A stretch of DNA of 64,000 nt, taken from contig CALSQO010000002.1 of assembly GCA_943788495.1 (NCBI GenBank), forward strand, positions 124,001-188,000, given 5' to 3'. The notes under the pieces were generated by a model. The model saw nothing but the letters and a program-made list of their open reading frames with translations. It was not told the DNA's origin and did no database searches. The DNA is from UA16 sp905478895 (GTDB lineage Bacteria > Bacteroidota > Bacteroidia > Flavobacteriales_D > Sanyastnellaceae). This document shows, one piece after another, positions 7,955 through 16,580 of the stretch; the stretch's first letter is position 1, and each line of letters begins with the position of its first letter. The position numbers and the translations under genes were made by a program.

Positions 7955-8947
7955 TTATTCAACTATCAAATTTTGATTGTTCACTACAAAATCAAAGGAT
8001 AAATCTGATAAGCTATTTCCATTCACAGTGGCATCCCAAGGGCCATGACCTTTACCCTGTAATGGATAATAAACAAAATCAATTTCATTTGTTTCCCATA
8101 TAGTTTTTAAATCTTCAGCACTACTAAAAGGTACGGTGGTGTCTTCTGTTCCATGAGCTATAAACAATGATGGGTTATTTGAGTTAAACCTTTGGTATCC
8201 ATAAACTAACTCCAGTATTTCTATAGATGCATTATTACCCCAAAAGTCTAAAATTGTTTGTACCTCATAGGTTTGAGAAAGATTAGTTGTTGATAAGGTA
8301 CTATCTTCACTTAAACTTATTTCATCTTTATAGTCACCTAATTCTGATACACCGAGTCCTATAGAAGTAGTTGCTCCTGCAGAACCACCACCAACAGTAA
8401 TATAATCAGTATTAATGTGATAATTATCGGCATTAGCTATAATCCACCTTAAAGCAGCTTTGGCATCTCTGTGAGCAGGGTACATTGCATAAATTTGGTT
8501 GAGATTTGAAGGGGCACCACCAGAAGTGGCATTAATCCATTCTTGTGGAATCGTTCCCATTTGGTCTCTAAGTCTGTAGTCGATTGAAAATACAACAAAA
8601 CCTCTTGATGCATAATAATTTGCCATATCCACAATGGCATCCTGTTGCTTGGAACCACCAACAAATGCACCGCCATGAATTAACATTAGTAAAGGTCGAT
8701 TTTGTGAATTATTTTCAGGAACATAAGAGTCCATATATAAAGGGAGTGCAGTTGTATTTGAACTGTTCCAATAATCATGACTAAGTCCTTCAGCATAAAT
8801 GATGTCTTCTGTTATATTAACATCATAGGTAGCATTCAACTTCACTGTTGGTGAAGAACTCTCATTTGTAACTATGTTATCATCATCTTTTTCACATGAA
8901 ATCAAAAAGACCATAATTAGTAAACTTGCAAAAATCTGTTTTATCAT
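7955..8947 (-). CDS. Alpha/beta-hydrolase lipoprotein (carboxylesterase/lipase type)
   Basis: 330 residues with a lipoprotein signal (LISC, Cys18, followed by EKDDDN, an acidic stretch after the Cys compatible with surface export in Bacteroidota). The hydrolase core is complete: oxyanion loop HGGAF (91-95), nucleophile elbow GGGSAGA with Ser189, acid Asp269 in AHGTEDTTVP, and base His301 in GKGHGPWD. This is the hormone-sensitive-lipase/carboxylesterase arrangement; the substrate is probably a short ester or acylated sugar. The gene is markedly AT-rich, fills most of the segment between the inverted repeats, and converges with the methyltransferase remnant 14 bp away. Transfer from an AT-rich relative is likely. 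Confidence 0.9.
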   Translation of the reverse strand: MIKQIFASLLIMVFLISCEKDDDNIVTNESSSPTVKLNATYDVNITEDIIYAEGLSHDYWNSSNTTALPLYMDSYVPENNSQNRPLLMLIHGGAFVGGSKQQDAIVDMANYYASRGFVVFSIDYRLRDQMGTIPQEWINATSGGAPSNLNQIYAMYPAHRDAKAALRWIIANADNYHINTDYITVGGGSAGATTSIGLGVSELGDYKDEISLSEDSTLSTTNLSQTYEVQTILDFWGNNASIEILELVYGYQRFNSNNPSLFIAHGTEDTTVPFSSAEDLKTIWETNEIDFVYYPLQGKGHGPWDATVNGNSLSDLSFDFVVNNQNLIVE

Positions 8948-8989
8948 AATTTAGTGGTAATAACTGAAAATGAGAATCTTACAATGAGT

Positions 8990-9010
8990 TTTAAGGGGTA
9001 AGGATAACCG
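8990..9010. repeat. Right copy of the 21-bp inverted repeat
   Basis: Exact reverse complement of 7486-7506. It starts 43 bp upstream of the esterase start and ends 10 bp before the glmS stop codon. No target-site duplication longer than 2 bp is visible outside the two copies. Confidence 0.9.
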
Positions 9011-9020
9011 GTTGTTTCTG

Positions 9021-10868
9021 CTATTCCACTGTAACGGATTTTGCTAGATTTCGTGGCTGATCCACATGGCATTCACGCAGGACAGCAATATGGTAACTCA
9101 ACAACTGGAGAGGAATGGTCGTCAATAGAGGCGCCAATGCCTGCTCACACTTGGGGATTTCGATGACGAATTCAGCTAAGGACTTCAAGTCGCTGTTGCC
9201 GGAAGTGACCAATGCTACCAACCTGCCGCCTCGCGCTTTGACTTCTTGGACGTTTGAGATAACTTTTTCATAAACGTCATCTGCTGTGGCCACAAAGAAA
9301 ACGGGCATCTCTTCGTCAATCAAAGCAATGGGACCATGCTTCATTTCAGCGGATGGATATCCCTCTGCATGGATGTAGCTGATTTCTTTTAGCTTCAACG
9401 CACCTTCGAGGGCCACGGGGAAGTTCACGCCTCGTCCCAAATAGAGGGCGTTTTCGTTGTGTTGAAATTTGACCGCTATTTCTTTGATGGCTGCGTCTTG
9501 TTTGAGCAGCTGTTCTACTTTTTCAGGAATGGAATTGAGCTCAACGAGGAGGCGACTGAAACGCGAGCTCGAAAGGTTGCCGTTGCGCTTGCCCACGTGC
9601 ATCGCAATCAAAGTAAGCACGGTCAACTGGGCTGTGAAGGCTTTGGTAGATGCAACGCCAATTTCGGGTCCGGCGTGGGTGTACGCCCCACTATCCGTTT
9701 CCCGGGCGATGCTTGATCCCACTACATTGCAAATGCCGAAAACATGAGCTCCTTGTTCTTTCGCCAATCGAATGGCCGCAAGCGTATCCGCCGTTTCTCC
9801 CGATTGTGAGATGGCAATCACGACATCATCTTGCCGGATGATGGGATTCCGGTACCGAAACTCTGAGGCGTACTCCACTTCAACGGGAATTCGGGCAAAA
9901 TCCTCGAACAAGTATTCAGCCACCAAACCGGCATGCCAGCTCGTGCCGCATGCGATGATGAGAATGCGTTGGGCATTTCCCCATCTTTCCCAATGATTGT
10001 CGACACCGGACAATTTGATTTCGTTTCTCTGGATGCTCATCCGGCCTCGGAACGAATCATGAATGGAATTGGGTTGCTCAAAGATTTCTTTGAGCATGAA
10101 ATGGTCGAAGCCGCCCTTTTCGATGGCTTCGATTTGCAGCTCCAGCTCATGCACTTCGGGCGTAATCGTGACATTATCCAAGTTGCGAATAATCAAGCCC
10201 TCCTCCCGATGCATGACTGCCACTTCTTCGTCGTCCAAGTAGATTACGTTTTGAGTGTATTCTACAATCGGGGTAGCATCAGAAGCAACGAAGTATTCAT
10301 TCTCGACGCCAACACCAATGACCAAGGGACTCGACTTTCGTGCTGCGATAAGCAAATCGGGCATACTAGCGTCCATTACGACAATGGCATAAGCCCCTTC
10401 AACTTCGCGCAATGCGATTTGAACCGCTTCACAAATCGTTGAGTCGGTTCGATTTTGAACCTCCTCAATCAAATGAATCAGCACTTCCGTGTCGGTATCA
10501 CTGACAAAGGCATGGCCGCTGGCTTCTAAACTCTTGCGAAGCGCTTCGTAGTTCTCGATGATGCCATTGTGAATGATAGAGAGTCGACCAAGCCGAGCAG
10601 TGTGGGGATGTGCATTGACATCGTTGGGCGGTCCATGGGTAGCCCATCGTGTGTGCCCTATTCCACTGGATCCGGAGGTGTCAGCGTCGTTTACGAAATC
10701 AAGGAGGTCTTGAACCTTTCCCTTTTTCTTAAAAACAGTGAGTTCGTCGTTGTTCTGGTACAAGGCGACCCCAGCACTATCATAGCCGCGGTATTCGAGG
10801 CGTTGCAACCCTTTTATAATGATAGGAAACGCGTCCTTTTCACCGATGTATCCTACAATTCCGCACAT
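9021..10868 (-). CDS. glmS: Glutamine--fructose-6-phosphate aminotransferase (isomerizing)
   Basis: 615 residues, full length. It begins MCGIVGYIG, so Cys2 is the N-terminal nucleophile of the glutaminase domain (about 1-230); two SIS sugar-isomerase domains follow, with the ACGTSWHAG and SQSGETADTLAA motifs. The C-terminus QPRNLAKSVTVE is the conserved closing segment that gates the active site. It makes glucosamine-6-phosphate for peptidoglycan and lipopolysaccharide. It is the last gene of an operon after the GT5 protein and DUF4270; the gap to DUF4270 is 39 bp. No glmS ribozyme was recognised upstream. Confidence 0.98.
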   Translation of the reverse strand: MCGIVGYIGEKDAFPIIIKGLQRLEYRGYDSAGVALYQNNDELTVFKKKGKVQDLLDFVNDADTSGSSGIGHTRWATHGPPNDVNAHPHTARLGRLSIIHNGIIENYEALRKSLEASGHAFVSDTDTEVLIHLIEEVQNRTDSTICEAVQIALREVEGAYAIVVMDASMPDLLIAARKSSPLVIGVGVENEYFVASDATPIVEYTQNVIYLDDEEVAVMHREEGLIIRNLDNVTITPEVHELELQIEAIEKGGFDHFMLKEIFEQPNSIHDSFRGRMSIQRNEIKLSGVDNHWERWGNAQRILIIACGTSWHAGLVAEYLFEDFARIPVEVEYASEFRYRNPIIRQDDVVIAISQSGETADTLAAIRLAKEQGAHVFGICNVVGSSIARETDSGAYTHAGPEIGVASTKAFTAQLTVLTLIAMHVGKRNGNLSSSRFSRLLVELNSIPEKVEQLLKQDAAIKEIAVKFQHNENALYLGRGVNFPVALEGALKLKEISYIHAEGYPSAEMKHGPIALIDEEMPVFFVATADDVYEKVISNVQEVKARGGRLVALVTSGNSDLKSLAEFVIEIPKCEQALAPLLTTIPLQLLSYHIAVLRECHVDQPRNLAKSVTVE

Positions 10869-10907
10869 ATTCCCTTAAGTTTTATACTAACAATAATACG
10901 AAACGAA

Positions 10908-12263
10908 TCATTCGCTCCACGTTACAACAATGCGGGCTTGTCGATTAACTCCAGTCGTATCCGTGACGGCTGTTTCCGCATCGGGACCATTCAAACGCAC
11001 TCCGGCTAATGAAATCCCACCACGGGAAGCCACAACGTATAAATCATCGCTGGCGAGCGTGCCGTTCAGCATGCGCTGGAAAGTTTGGGAAATATTGAAA
11101 CGGTATGCCTGTTCGACGGGATCGTAATTGCCATTGATATTCAATCCAATGGAGTTTTGATCCGGGGTTGAAATAGCCTCTCCTTCTTCATTTTCGGTCA
11201 GAATGAAGAGATCAGTAGGAATGGGATAGCGTGCATCATTATTTTCAGGAGCAACCGGCAAAAACAGTTCTGCTTTGTGCACGGCGCGGCCCTCGTCGCG
11301 AAGTTCATTCCATTCCGGGAGTTCTGGAAAACGAATGCGAGTTTTGAGGCCTGCTCCAGAAAACACCCCCGCGATTTCGCTGCCGGGAACGGAAGCGATC
11401 ATCGGTTCATCCAAGGCTTGAAAAGGAGGGTACCAGCTGTGGGAAAACAGGTTGTTCCGAACGCAGAGCGTGCTGATATTAAATTCGAAAACCGTGGTGT
11501 CCGTTGTGTTGTGAAAGTGCAGGGTCATTTTACTAATCCCGCTGCTGATATCGATGCCCACGGCGCCAGAACCACCCATTGTTGGATCGGGCAACACCTT
11601 GATACCTGGGAAATATTCATTCCAAGATTGATTCGAATCGTACACATCGGCTCCAGCGTCTAGAAGACGCTGTCCAAAATCATTGTTCAGGTAGATTCGG
11701 ACTTGGGGTGCGAGCGTGTCATCGCCGAGGTAGAGGCTCTGACCAGGGTTGAGAACCGTAGGCTGTTGTGTTGCATCTACAAGCGCTTCTTCCACGTGGG
11801 GGAAGGATTGGTTGGAATAGTAACTGGTATCTGCGCTCAGGGTATCTGCCAATTCATAGATCTGAATGGCCTGTGGGCTGAGTTCGCCGTAGGAGGCTCC
11901 GGTGTAGCGCAAGGAGAGATAAACGCTGTCAATGGTAGGGGATTCGCCAAAGTCAAAATCCGGTTCAATGAGCCGCAATTGGGTGATAAACCCAGCGGAG
12001 TGCATGCCAAACTGTGGGTGCTCCATGTGCCCCAAAATGGCAGTGCTCAACCCTTTGGCTGGTCCTCCGCCTGTCTCCAGGCTATCTTCTCGTACCGTTG
12101 CGAATTCCATTGCAATGGTATCCGTTTGGTAAAGCGTGAGCAAATCGTCTTGTGCGTAATCGAGGCCAACTTCCGTATCCGGTCGCTTACATCCTGCGAG
12201 GATGGCTATCCCTCCTATACTAGCCCAGACTGCCGCGTGCGTTCCGGCGATGAATTTCAACAT
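10908..12263 (-). CDS. DUF4270 lipoprotein
   Basis: 451 residues with a lipoprotein signal (GGIAILAGC, Cys25). The order of features (acidic, beta-rich, with an early ILGHMEHPQFGMHSAGFITQL segment, DSVYLSLRYTG, the NDFGQRLLD block and a final variable beta domain) fits DUF4270, a family confined to Bacteroidota and usually encoded between a glycogen-synthase-like gene and glmS, as here. Its function is not established. Export to the outer membrane is likely from the lipobox. It lies 17 bp downstream of the GT5 gene and 39 bp upstream of glmS, in one transcript from the promoter at 13142-13172. Confidence 0.9.
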   Translation of the reverse strand: MLKFIAGTHAAVWASIGGIAILAGCKRPDTEVGLDYAQDDLLTLYQTDTIAMEFATVREDSLETGGGPAKGLSTAILGHMEHPQFGMHSAGFITQLRLIEPDFDFGESPTIDSVYLSLRYTGASYGELSPQAIQIYELADTLSADTSYYSNQSFPHVEEALVDATQQPTVLNPGQSLYLGDDTLAPQVRIYLNNDFGQRLLDAGADVYDSNQSWNEYFPGIKVLPDPTMGGSGAVGIDISSGISKMTLHFHNTTDTTVFEFNISTLCVRNNLFSHSWYPPFQALDEPMIASVPGSEIAGVFSGAGLKTRIRFPELPEWNELRDEGRAVHKAELFLPVAPENNDARYPIPTDLFILTENEEGEAISTPDQNSIGLNINGNYDPVEQAYRFNISQTFQRMLNGTLASDDLYVVASRGGISLAGVRLNGPDAETAVTDTTGVNRQARIVVTWSE

Positions 12264-12280
12264 GCCGCGAAGTTCAACAA

Positions 12281-13108
12281 TTACGAGACAGCCTCAGCCT
12301 TTCCCTCCAAAATCGAATCGTAAAAATTGTTTATGTCGCCGACATAACCCTCTTCACCATGATAGTTGAGCATGGGTAGTCCGGTCGCTTTCATCGCGTC
12401 CATCGTAGCATCACTGACGTTTTCTGATCCTACAATTAACCCATCCGCGTGCGCAATGGCTAAGTTGTTCAAAGCGTCAAAAGTAGGGGTAGCAATGGAC
12501 TCCAATGACACTTCACTCAAGCCATCAGCTTTCATTTTTTCCGCCATTCTTGCATCTAAACTTCCCTCAAACCCTTCGTCATAAATGCTGCAAATCACCT
12601 TGCTCTCAGCGAAGTAGGGATCTTTATTGAAAACCTGTTTCAAATAAAGGGGCGCTAGGCTGGTCATCCAACCGTTGCAATGAATGATGTCTGGGGCCCA
12701 CCCCAGTTTTTTCACTGTTTCAAGAACACCCCGAACAAAAAATATGCTTCGCTCATCGTTGTCTTCAAACATCTTGTCTTTTGCATCGTGCAGGACGGCT
12801 TTGCGCTTGAAGTATTCTTCGTTATCAATGAAGTAGACCTGCATTCGGGCCGTGGGGATGGATGCGACTTTGATGACCAGCGGGTGATCGGTGTCGTCCA
12901 CATTGAGGTTCATACCGGACAACCGGATTACTTCATGCAGCTGGTGGCGACGTTCGTTGATTTTTCCAAATCGTGGCGTGAAAACACGAATCTCTCTACC
13001 TTTTTCATGCACCCCTTGAGGCAAATTTCTGCTGACTGAACTCATTTGGGTTGCTGGCAAAAATGGAACAATATGTTGCGATATGTAGAGGATTCTTGCT
13101 TTCTCCAT
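12281..13108 (-). CDS. Glycogen/starch synthase catalytic-domain protein (GT5 N-terminal domain only)
   Basis: 275 residues. It matches the first Rossmann domain of GT5 glycogen synthases (ILYISQHIVPFLPA, EYFKRKAVL, then APDIIHCNGWMTSLAPLYLK, which corresponds to the HxHDW region). The second, ADP-glucose-binding GT-B domain of about 200 residues is absent, and the stop codon is clean with DUF4270 starting 17 bp later, so this is not a frameshift product. Bacteroidota commonly carry this one-domain form. Whether it has synthase activity is doubtful; a regulatory or scaffolding role is possible (inference). Confidence 0.88.
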   Translation of the reverse strand: MEKARILYISQHIVPFLPATQMSSVSRNLPQGVHEKGREIRVFTPRFGKINERRHQLHEVIRLSGMNLNVDDTDHPLVIKVASIPTARMQVYFIDNEEYFKRKAVLHDAKDKMFEDNDERSIFFVRGVLETVKKLGWAPDIIHCNGWMTSLAPLYLKQVFNKDPYFAESKVICSIYDEGFEGSLDARMAEKMKADGLSEVSLESIATPTFDALNNLAIAHADGLIVGSENVSDATMDAMKATGLPMLNYHGEEGYVGDINNFYDSILEGKAEAVS

Positions 13109-13141
13109 GAGGCCAGTAAATTGGTTAGTTCAACAGACACT

Positions 13142-13172
13142 CAAATATACGTAATTTCGCTGAATAATCCAA
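13142..13172 (-). promoter_or_regulatory. Bacteroidota-type promoter of the GT5-DUF4270-glmS operon
   Basis: Read on the minus strand it has TTG (13172-13170), a 20-bp spacer, and TATATTTG (13149-13142). This matches the TTG-N17-23-TAnnTTTG consensus of the primary sigma factor in Bacteroidota. The start codon is 33 bp further on. Confidence 0.8.
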
Positions 13173-13199
13173 GTAAACAGGTGCTTTACGCTATTTGAT

Positions 13200-14045
13200 A
13201 TGGTCATTATACACGGCAAAAGGGAACTTGATGATTTTCTTCATCCTCAGCGGTTGAAGGGTGTAAAAATTGGATTTGTTCCAACCATGGGCGCTTTGCA
13301 TGAGGGCCACGCTTCGCTGTTGCGACGAGCGAGGACTGAATCAAAACGGGTGGTCTTGAGCATTTTTGTGAATCCGACGCAGTTCAATGATTCCTCGGAT
13401 TATTCGAATTATCCTTCTACCATCGAACCGGACCTTGAGCTTGCTCGTTCTGAAGGAGTAGATGTCGTGTTTCTGCCCGATGTGGAAAACATCTATGGCG
13501 AAAGTGCGCACGCTGAGACCTCTGATTTCGGCTTGCTTACACGCGTTTTTGAGGGTGAAAAGCGATCGGGCCATTTTGATGGCGTTGTGACGGTGGTTCG
13601 CCGGCTTTTCAACATTGTGCAGCCGCAGGTGGCATTTTTCGGCGAGAAGGATTTGCAACAATTGGCCGTCATTCGGCACCTGGCAAGGATGGAATTTCCT
13701 TCCATTCAAATCATTGGATGCCCGTTGATTCGCGATGCGGATGGCCTGGCATTGAGCAGTCGAAATGTTCGCATCCCCCTGGAGGATCGAACCCATGCTT
13801 TGAAGCTTCACGAAGCTTTGCGAAGTGTAGCGCAGGCAGCGGAAAACCATAAATCTATTGGAAAAGCAGTGGAGGCAAACCGCAAGGCTTTGTCTGCGAA
13901 CGAGCACATCCAATTGGAGTATTTTGATGCGGTAAGCGGAGAAAGTTTTGAGGTGCTGAAGGGCAACGATGTGCCGAATGAATCTTTTGCGATAGTGGCG
14001 GCTGTTGTCGCGGGAGTGCGCCTCATCGACAATTGCCGCTTGTGA
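13200..14045 (+). CDS. panC: Pantothenate synthetase (pantoate--beta-alanine ligase)
   Basis: 281 residues, full length. All signatures are present: FVPTMGALHEGHASLL (ATP-binding, with the H-x-G-H motif), SIFVNPTQF (pantoate site), FFGEKDLQQ and LALSSRNVRI. It condenses pantoate with beta-alanine to give pantothenate for coenzyme A. It is transcribed divergently from the GT5-glmS operon, an arrangement conserved in many Bacteroidota. panD does not follow; the next gene is tatA on the same strand after 72 bp. Confidence 0.97.
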   Translation: MVIIHGKRELDDFLHPQRLKGVKIGFVPTMGALHEGHASLLRRARTESKRVVLSIFVNPTQFNDSSDYSNYPSTIEPDLELARSEGVDVVFLPDVENIYGESAHAETSDFGLLTRVFEGEKRSGHFDGVVTVVRRLFNIVQPQVAFFGEKDLQQLAVIRHLARMEFPSIQIIGCPLIRDADGLALSSRNVRIPLEDRTHALKLHEALRSVAQAAENHKSIGKAVEANRKALSANEHIQLEYFDAVSGESFEVLKGNDVPNESFAIVAAVVAGVRLIDNCRL

Positions 14046-14117
14046 TGTTGGTAACGTCCGCCTTGGACTGGGCTGAAATTGATATTTTCTTCTGAAATTC
14101 GCACAAAACATTGCATC

Positions 14118-14285
14118 ATGGGAGCCGTAGGACCAGGTCAAATTATTGTTATCGCACTGATTGTTTTGCTTCTTTTTGGAGGGAGAAAGATTCCAGAGCT
14201 CATGAAGGGACTGGGCAAAGGCGTTAAGGAATTCAAGGATGCGACGAATCCTGAATCCGATAGCGATAAAGAGGACAAAGCATAG
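14118..14285 (+). CDS. tatA: Sec-independent protein translocase subunit TatA/TatE
   Basis: 55 residues: one N-terminal transmembrane helix (GQIIVIALIVLLLFGGRKIPEL) followed by the amphipathic helix (MKGLGKGVKEFKDA) and a short acidic tail. The FG-GRKIPEL hinge is diagnostic of TatA. TatA multimers form the twin-arginine export pore for folded proteins. The start at 14118 is chosen because it places MGAVGPGQ directly before the helix. mltD follows after about 14 bp, so the two are probably co-transcribed with DUF4837. Confidence 0.93.
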   Translation: MGAVGPGQIIVIALIVLLLFGGRKIPELMKGLGKGVKEFKDATNPESDSDKEDKA

Positions 14286-14299
14286 GCAGCGTGCGGAGA

Positions 14300-15556
14300 A
14301 TGAAGATTGCGTTGCTTTCGCTTGGAATGGCATGGGCGGCGTATTTTACGGGCCAGGATTCAATCCCTGCCCCGCTTGCTGATTCTGCTGTTGTGGCAGA
14401 TTCGGGATTGGATACCGCTCTGTTTGATCATGAGTTGGATTGGCTCGAATGGCTCAGTGGTCATCACTGCTCTTCATCGGACACAATCCTCTTGAACATT
14501 CGGGATTTTGCGGAGGATGAGGTTCCCAAATTGGATACGGCTGAATTGCAACGTCGAATGGCTGTCTTGAATGCAGCTTCGCCGTTGGACTTGGGCTGGA
14601 ACCCTATAGCTCACTCAAGGGTTCGGTTTTATGCGAGCAAAAGGCGAAAGCACCTCGGTACGATGTTGGGCCGGGCACCTGCATATTTCCCAATATTTGA
14701 ACAGGCTTTGGATCGGCATGATTTGCCGATGGAATTGAAGTATTTGCCGGTGGTGGAGAGCGGATTGAATCCCACTGCACGCTCCCATGCGGGGGCTCGA
14801 GGCCTCTGGCAATTCATGTATGCCACGGCCAAATACCAGGGATTGCGGATTGATTCTTACATCGATGAACGACGAGATCCGTACCGCAGCTCAGAGGCAG
14901 CTTGCGTCTTTCTTTCCAAACTATACAAGACCTATGGAGATTGGTACCTGGCATTAGCCGCTTACAATGCCGGACCAGGCAATGTGAACCGCGCCATTCG
15001 CCGGAGCGGGGGAAAGCGAAATTTCTGGGAAATTCGGTTTTATCTGCCACGGGAAACGCGCAACTATGTGCCGGCGTTCATGGCCGTGGTTTACCTGATG
15101 GAATATCACGCAGAGCATAACATTTACCCCATCGATATTCGCCCTCCCCATTCGCTCGTTGATACTGTGATGGTCAGTGAAGTATTGCGATTCGATCAAA
15201 TTGCACAGGCGGTTGGAATCAAGCAATCGGACGTGGCACACCTCAACCCGATGTACCGTTTGGATGTTATTCCGGCGACCGTGGAACATTGGCCATTGGT
15301 GCTCCCTGCGTCCAAAATCCCCGCCTTTTTGGCGCTTCAGGACAGCGTGAGTAATTTCAAGCCGGAGTTGACCCCTGATATTGTTTTTGTGCCCGAGCCG
15401 GTGACGTATCGGGTCAAAAGCGGTGATGTTTTGGGGAAGATTGCGGATCGATATGGCGTGAGCGTTCGGCAATTGCGCGAATGGAATGATTTATCGGGTT
15501 CGATGATTAAAATTGGTCAAAAACTCCTCATCCATGCCAATCCCAAAAGCTTTTAA
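14300..15556 (+). CDS. mltD: Membrane-bound lytic murein transglycosylase D with LysM domain
   Basis: 418 residues from the ATG at 14300 (a GTG nine bases earlier is possible). An N-terminal signal is followed by the SLT domain: catalytic Glu153 in PVVESGLNPTARS, then GARGLWQFM and YNAGPGNVNRAI, all classic for family 1 transglycosylases of the MltD branch. A single LysM peptidoglycan-binding domain closes the protein (about 371-415, VTYRVKSGDVLGKIADRYG). It cleaves the glycan strand to 1,6-anhydro-muropeptides in the periplasm. The stop overlaps the start of the DUF4837 gene by 23 bp, so the two are coupled. Confidence 0.95.
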   Translation: MKIALLSLGMAWAAYFTGQDSIPAPLADSAVVADSGLDTALFDHELDWLEWLSGHHCSSSDTILLNIRDFAEDEVPKLDTAELQRRMAVLNAASPLDLGWNPIAHSRVRFYASKRRKHLGTMLGRAPAYFPIFEQALDRHDLPMELKYLPVVESGLNPTARSHAGARGLWQFMYATAKYQGLRIDSYIDERRDPYRSSEAACVFLSKLYKTYGDWYLALAAYNAGPGNVNRAIRRSGGKRNFWEIRFYLPRETRNYVPAFMAVVYLMEYHAEHNIYPIDIRPPHSLVDTVMVSEVLRFDQIAQAVGIKQSDVAHLNPMYRLDVIPATVEHWPLVLPASKIPAFLALQDSVSNFKPELTPDIVFVPEPVTYRVKSGDVLGKIADRYGVSVRQLREWNDLSGSMIKIGQKLLIHANPKSF

Positions 15557-16580
15557 AACTCCATGGCTTCTCGTTTTGCTGGTGATTGGCGGTTGCGGAA
15601 GCCAAGAAGGGGCACGCTACGCCCTTCCTGGAAAAGTAGGTGCCTCAGGCGAAATCGTTGTCGTCTGCGAGAACTCGGTTTGGTCGGGAGCTGTTGGGGA
15701 CACGCTGCGTTCAATCTTTGGCAAGGCTTTCCCGGTTCTTCCGCAGTACGAACCCTGGTTTGATTTGGTCCATTTGACGCCCGAATCGTTTGATCGATTT
15801 TGGAAGCCACACCGCAACATCATTGATTTGGAGTTGGCAGATCGCGTGGACACACAAGTTCCAAGCGTTTCGATTTACCGGGAGAAATATGCGCGCAATC
15901 AGATATACATAGAAGGCGCGGCGCGCACCTCAGCAGGACTGGCTCTAGCACTGGCGGAACGCGAAGAGGAGATGCGAACCATCTTGCACCGGACGGAAGT
16001 CGAACGTTTTGGGCTATTGATGGCGCTGGATGAAAATGAAGTGATCAAGGCCGAACTGGCGGAACGCATGCAGCTTGAACTCACCTTGCCGAGGGATGCG
16101 CGTTGGGCCAAAAAAAACGATGAAATGGGTTGGATTGATCGGCAATTGACACGAATGAAAGGAGGAGACAACCATGATGTGCAGCAAGGGTTTGTGGTTT
16201 ATCGCGAACCCTACACGTCCGATGAGCAATTTTCAATGCAAGCGCGTTTGGACAAACGAAATGCCATCATGCGTGCGCATCTTCCGGGCCCGACAAAAGG
16301 TTCGTACATGACCACTGAAATGCGGTACATCCCATCCTACGAAGAAACCGTCTTCAACGGGCAATTTGCCTCTGAATTGCGGGGTTTATGGAGGATTGAA
16401 AACAACTACATGGGCGGGCCATTTTACAGCTTGACTGTTTTCGATGAACGTTCGGGGGAATTGGTTACGGTCGAGGGCTATACCTATGCACCTTATTTCG
16501 ATAAACGCGAGTACATGCGCGAGGCAGAAGCCGTAGTGCGTTCCCTGCAATGGGCGGACCCGAAGAAACAGGAGGAATGA
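15534..16580 (+). CDS. DUF4837 lipoprotein
   Basis: 348 residues with a lipobox (LVIGGC, Cys21) after a short hydrophobic stretch. The start at 15534 gives the best signal peptide. Conserved features of DUF4837 seen here are the early GEIVVVCENSVWSG-x-DTLR strand-helix, the WFDLVHLTPESFDRF block and the repeat-like TEMRYIPSYEETVFNGQFA...GLWRIENNYMGGPF region. The family is Bacteroidota-specific and of unknown function; it is regularly encoded beside mltD and tatA, suggesting a cell-envelope role. It overlaps mltD upstream and the next lipoprotein gene downstream (ATGA). Confidence 0.88.
   Translation: MPIPKAFKTPWLLVLLVIGGCGSQEGARYALPGKVGASGEIVVVCENSVWSGAVGDTLRSIFGKAFPVLPQYEPWFDLVHLTPESFDRFWKPHRNIIDLELADRVDTQVPSVSIYREKYARNQIYIEGAARTSAGLALALAEREEEMRTILHRTEVERFGLLMALDENEVIKAELAERMQLELTLPRDARWAKKNDEMGWIDRQLTRMKGGDNHDVQQGFVVYREPYTSDEQFSMQARLDKRNAIMRAHLPGPTKGSYMTTEMRYIPSYEETVFNGQFASELRGLWRIENNYMGGPFYSLTVFDERSGELVTVEGYTYAPYFDKREYMREAEAVVRSLQWADPKKQEE

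Noticed and set aside
7486..9010. The inverted repeats as integron attC sites or a complete insertion sequence.
   Set aside because: The ends do not fit the RYYYAAC/GTTRRRY core and the copies are inverted rather than direct; there is no transposase or integrase between them.
12281..13108. The GT5 protein as a truncated or frameshifted full glycogen synthase.
   Set aside because: No second-domain sequence follows in any frame; the downstream 17 bp lead directly to the DUF4270 start.
13341..14333. A 330-codon open frame antisense to panC and tatA.
   Set aside because: It has no signal, motif or ribosome-binding context and mirrors panC codons; panC and tatA are certain. The same applies to long antisense frames over pyrC (29307-30317), the helicase (38677-39606) and amtB (40183-40920).
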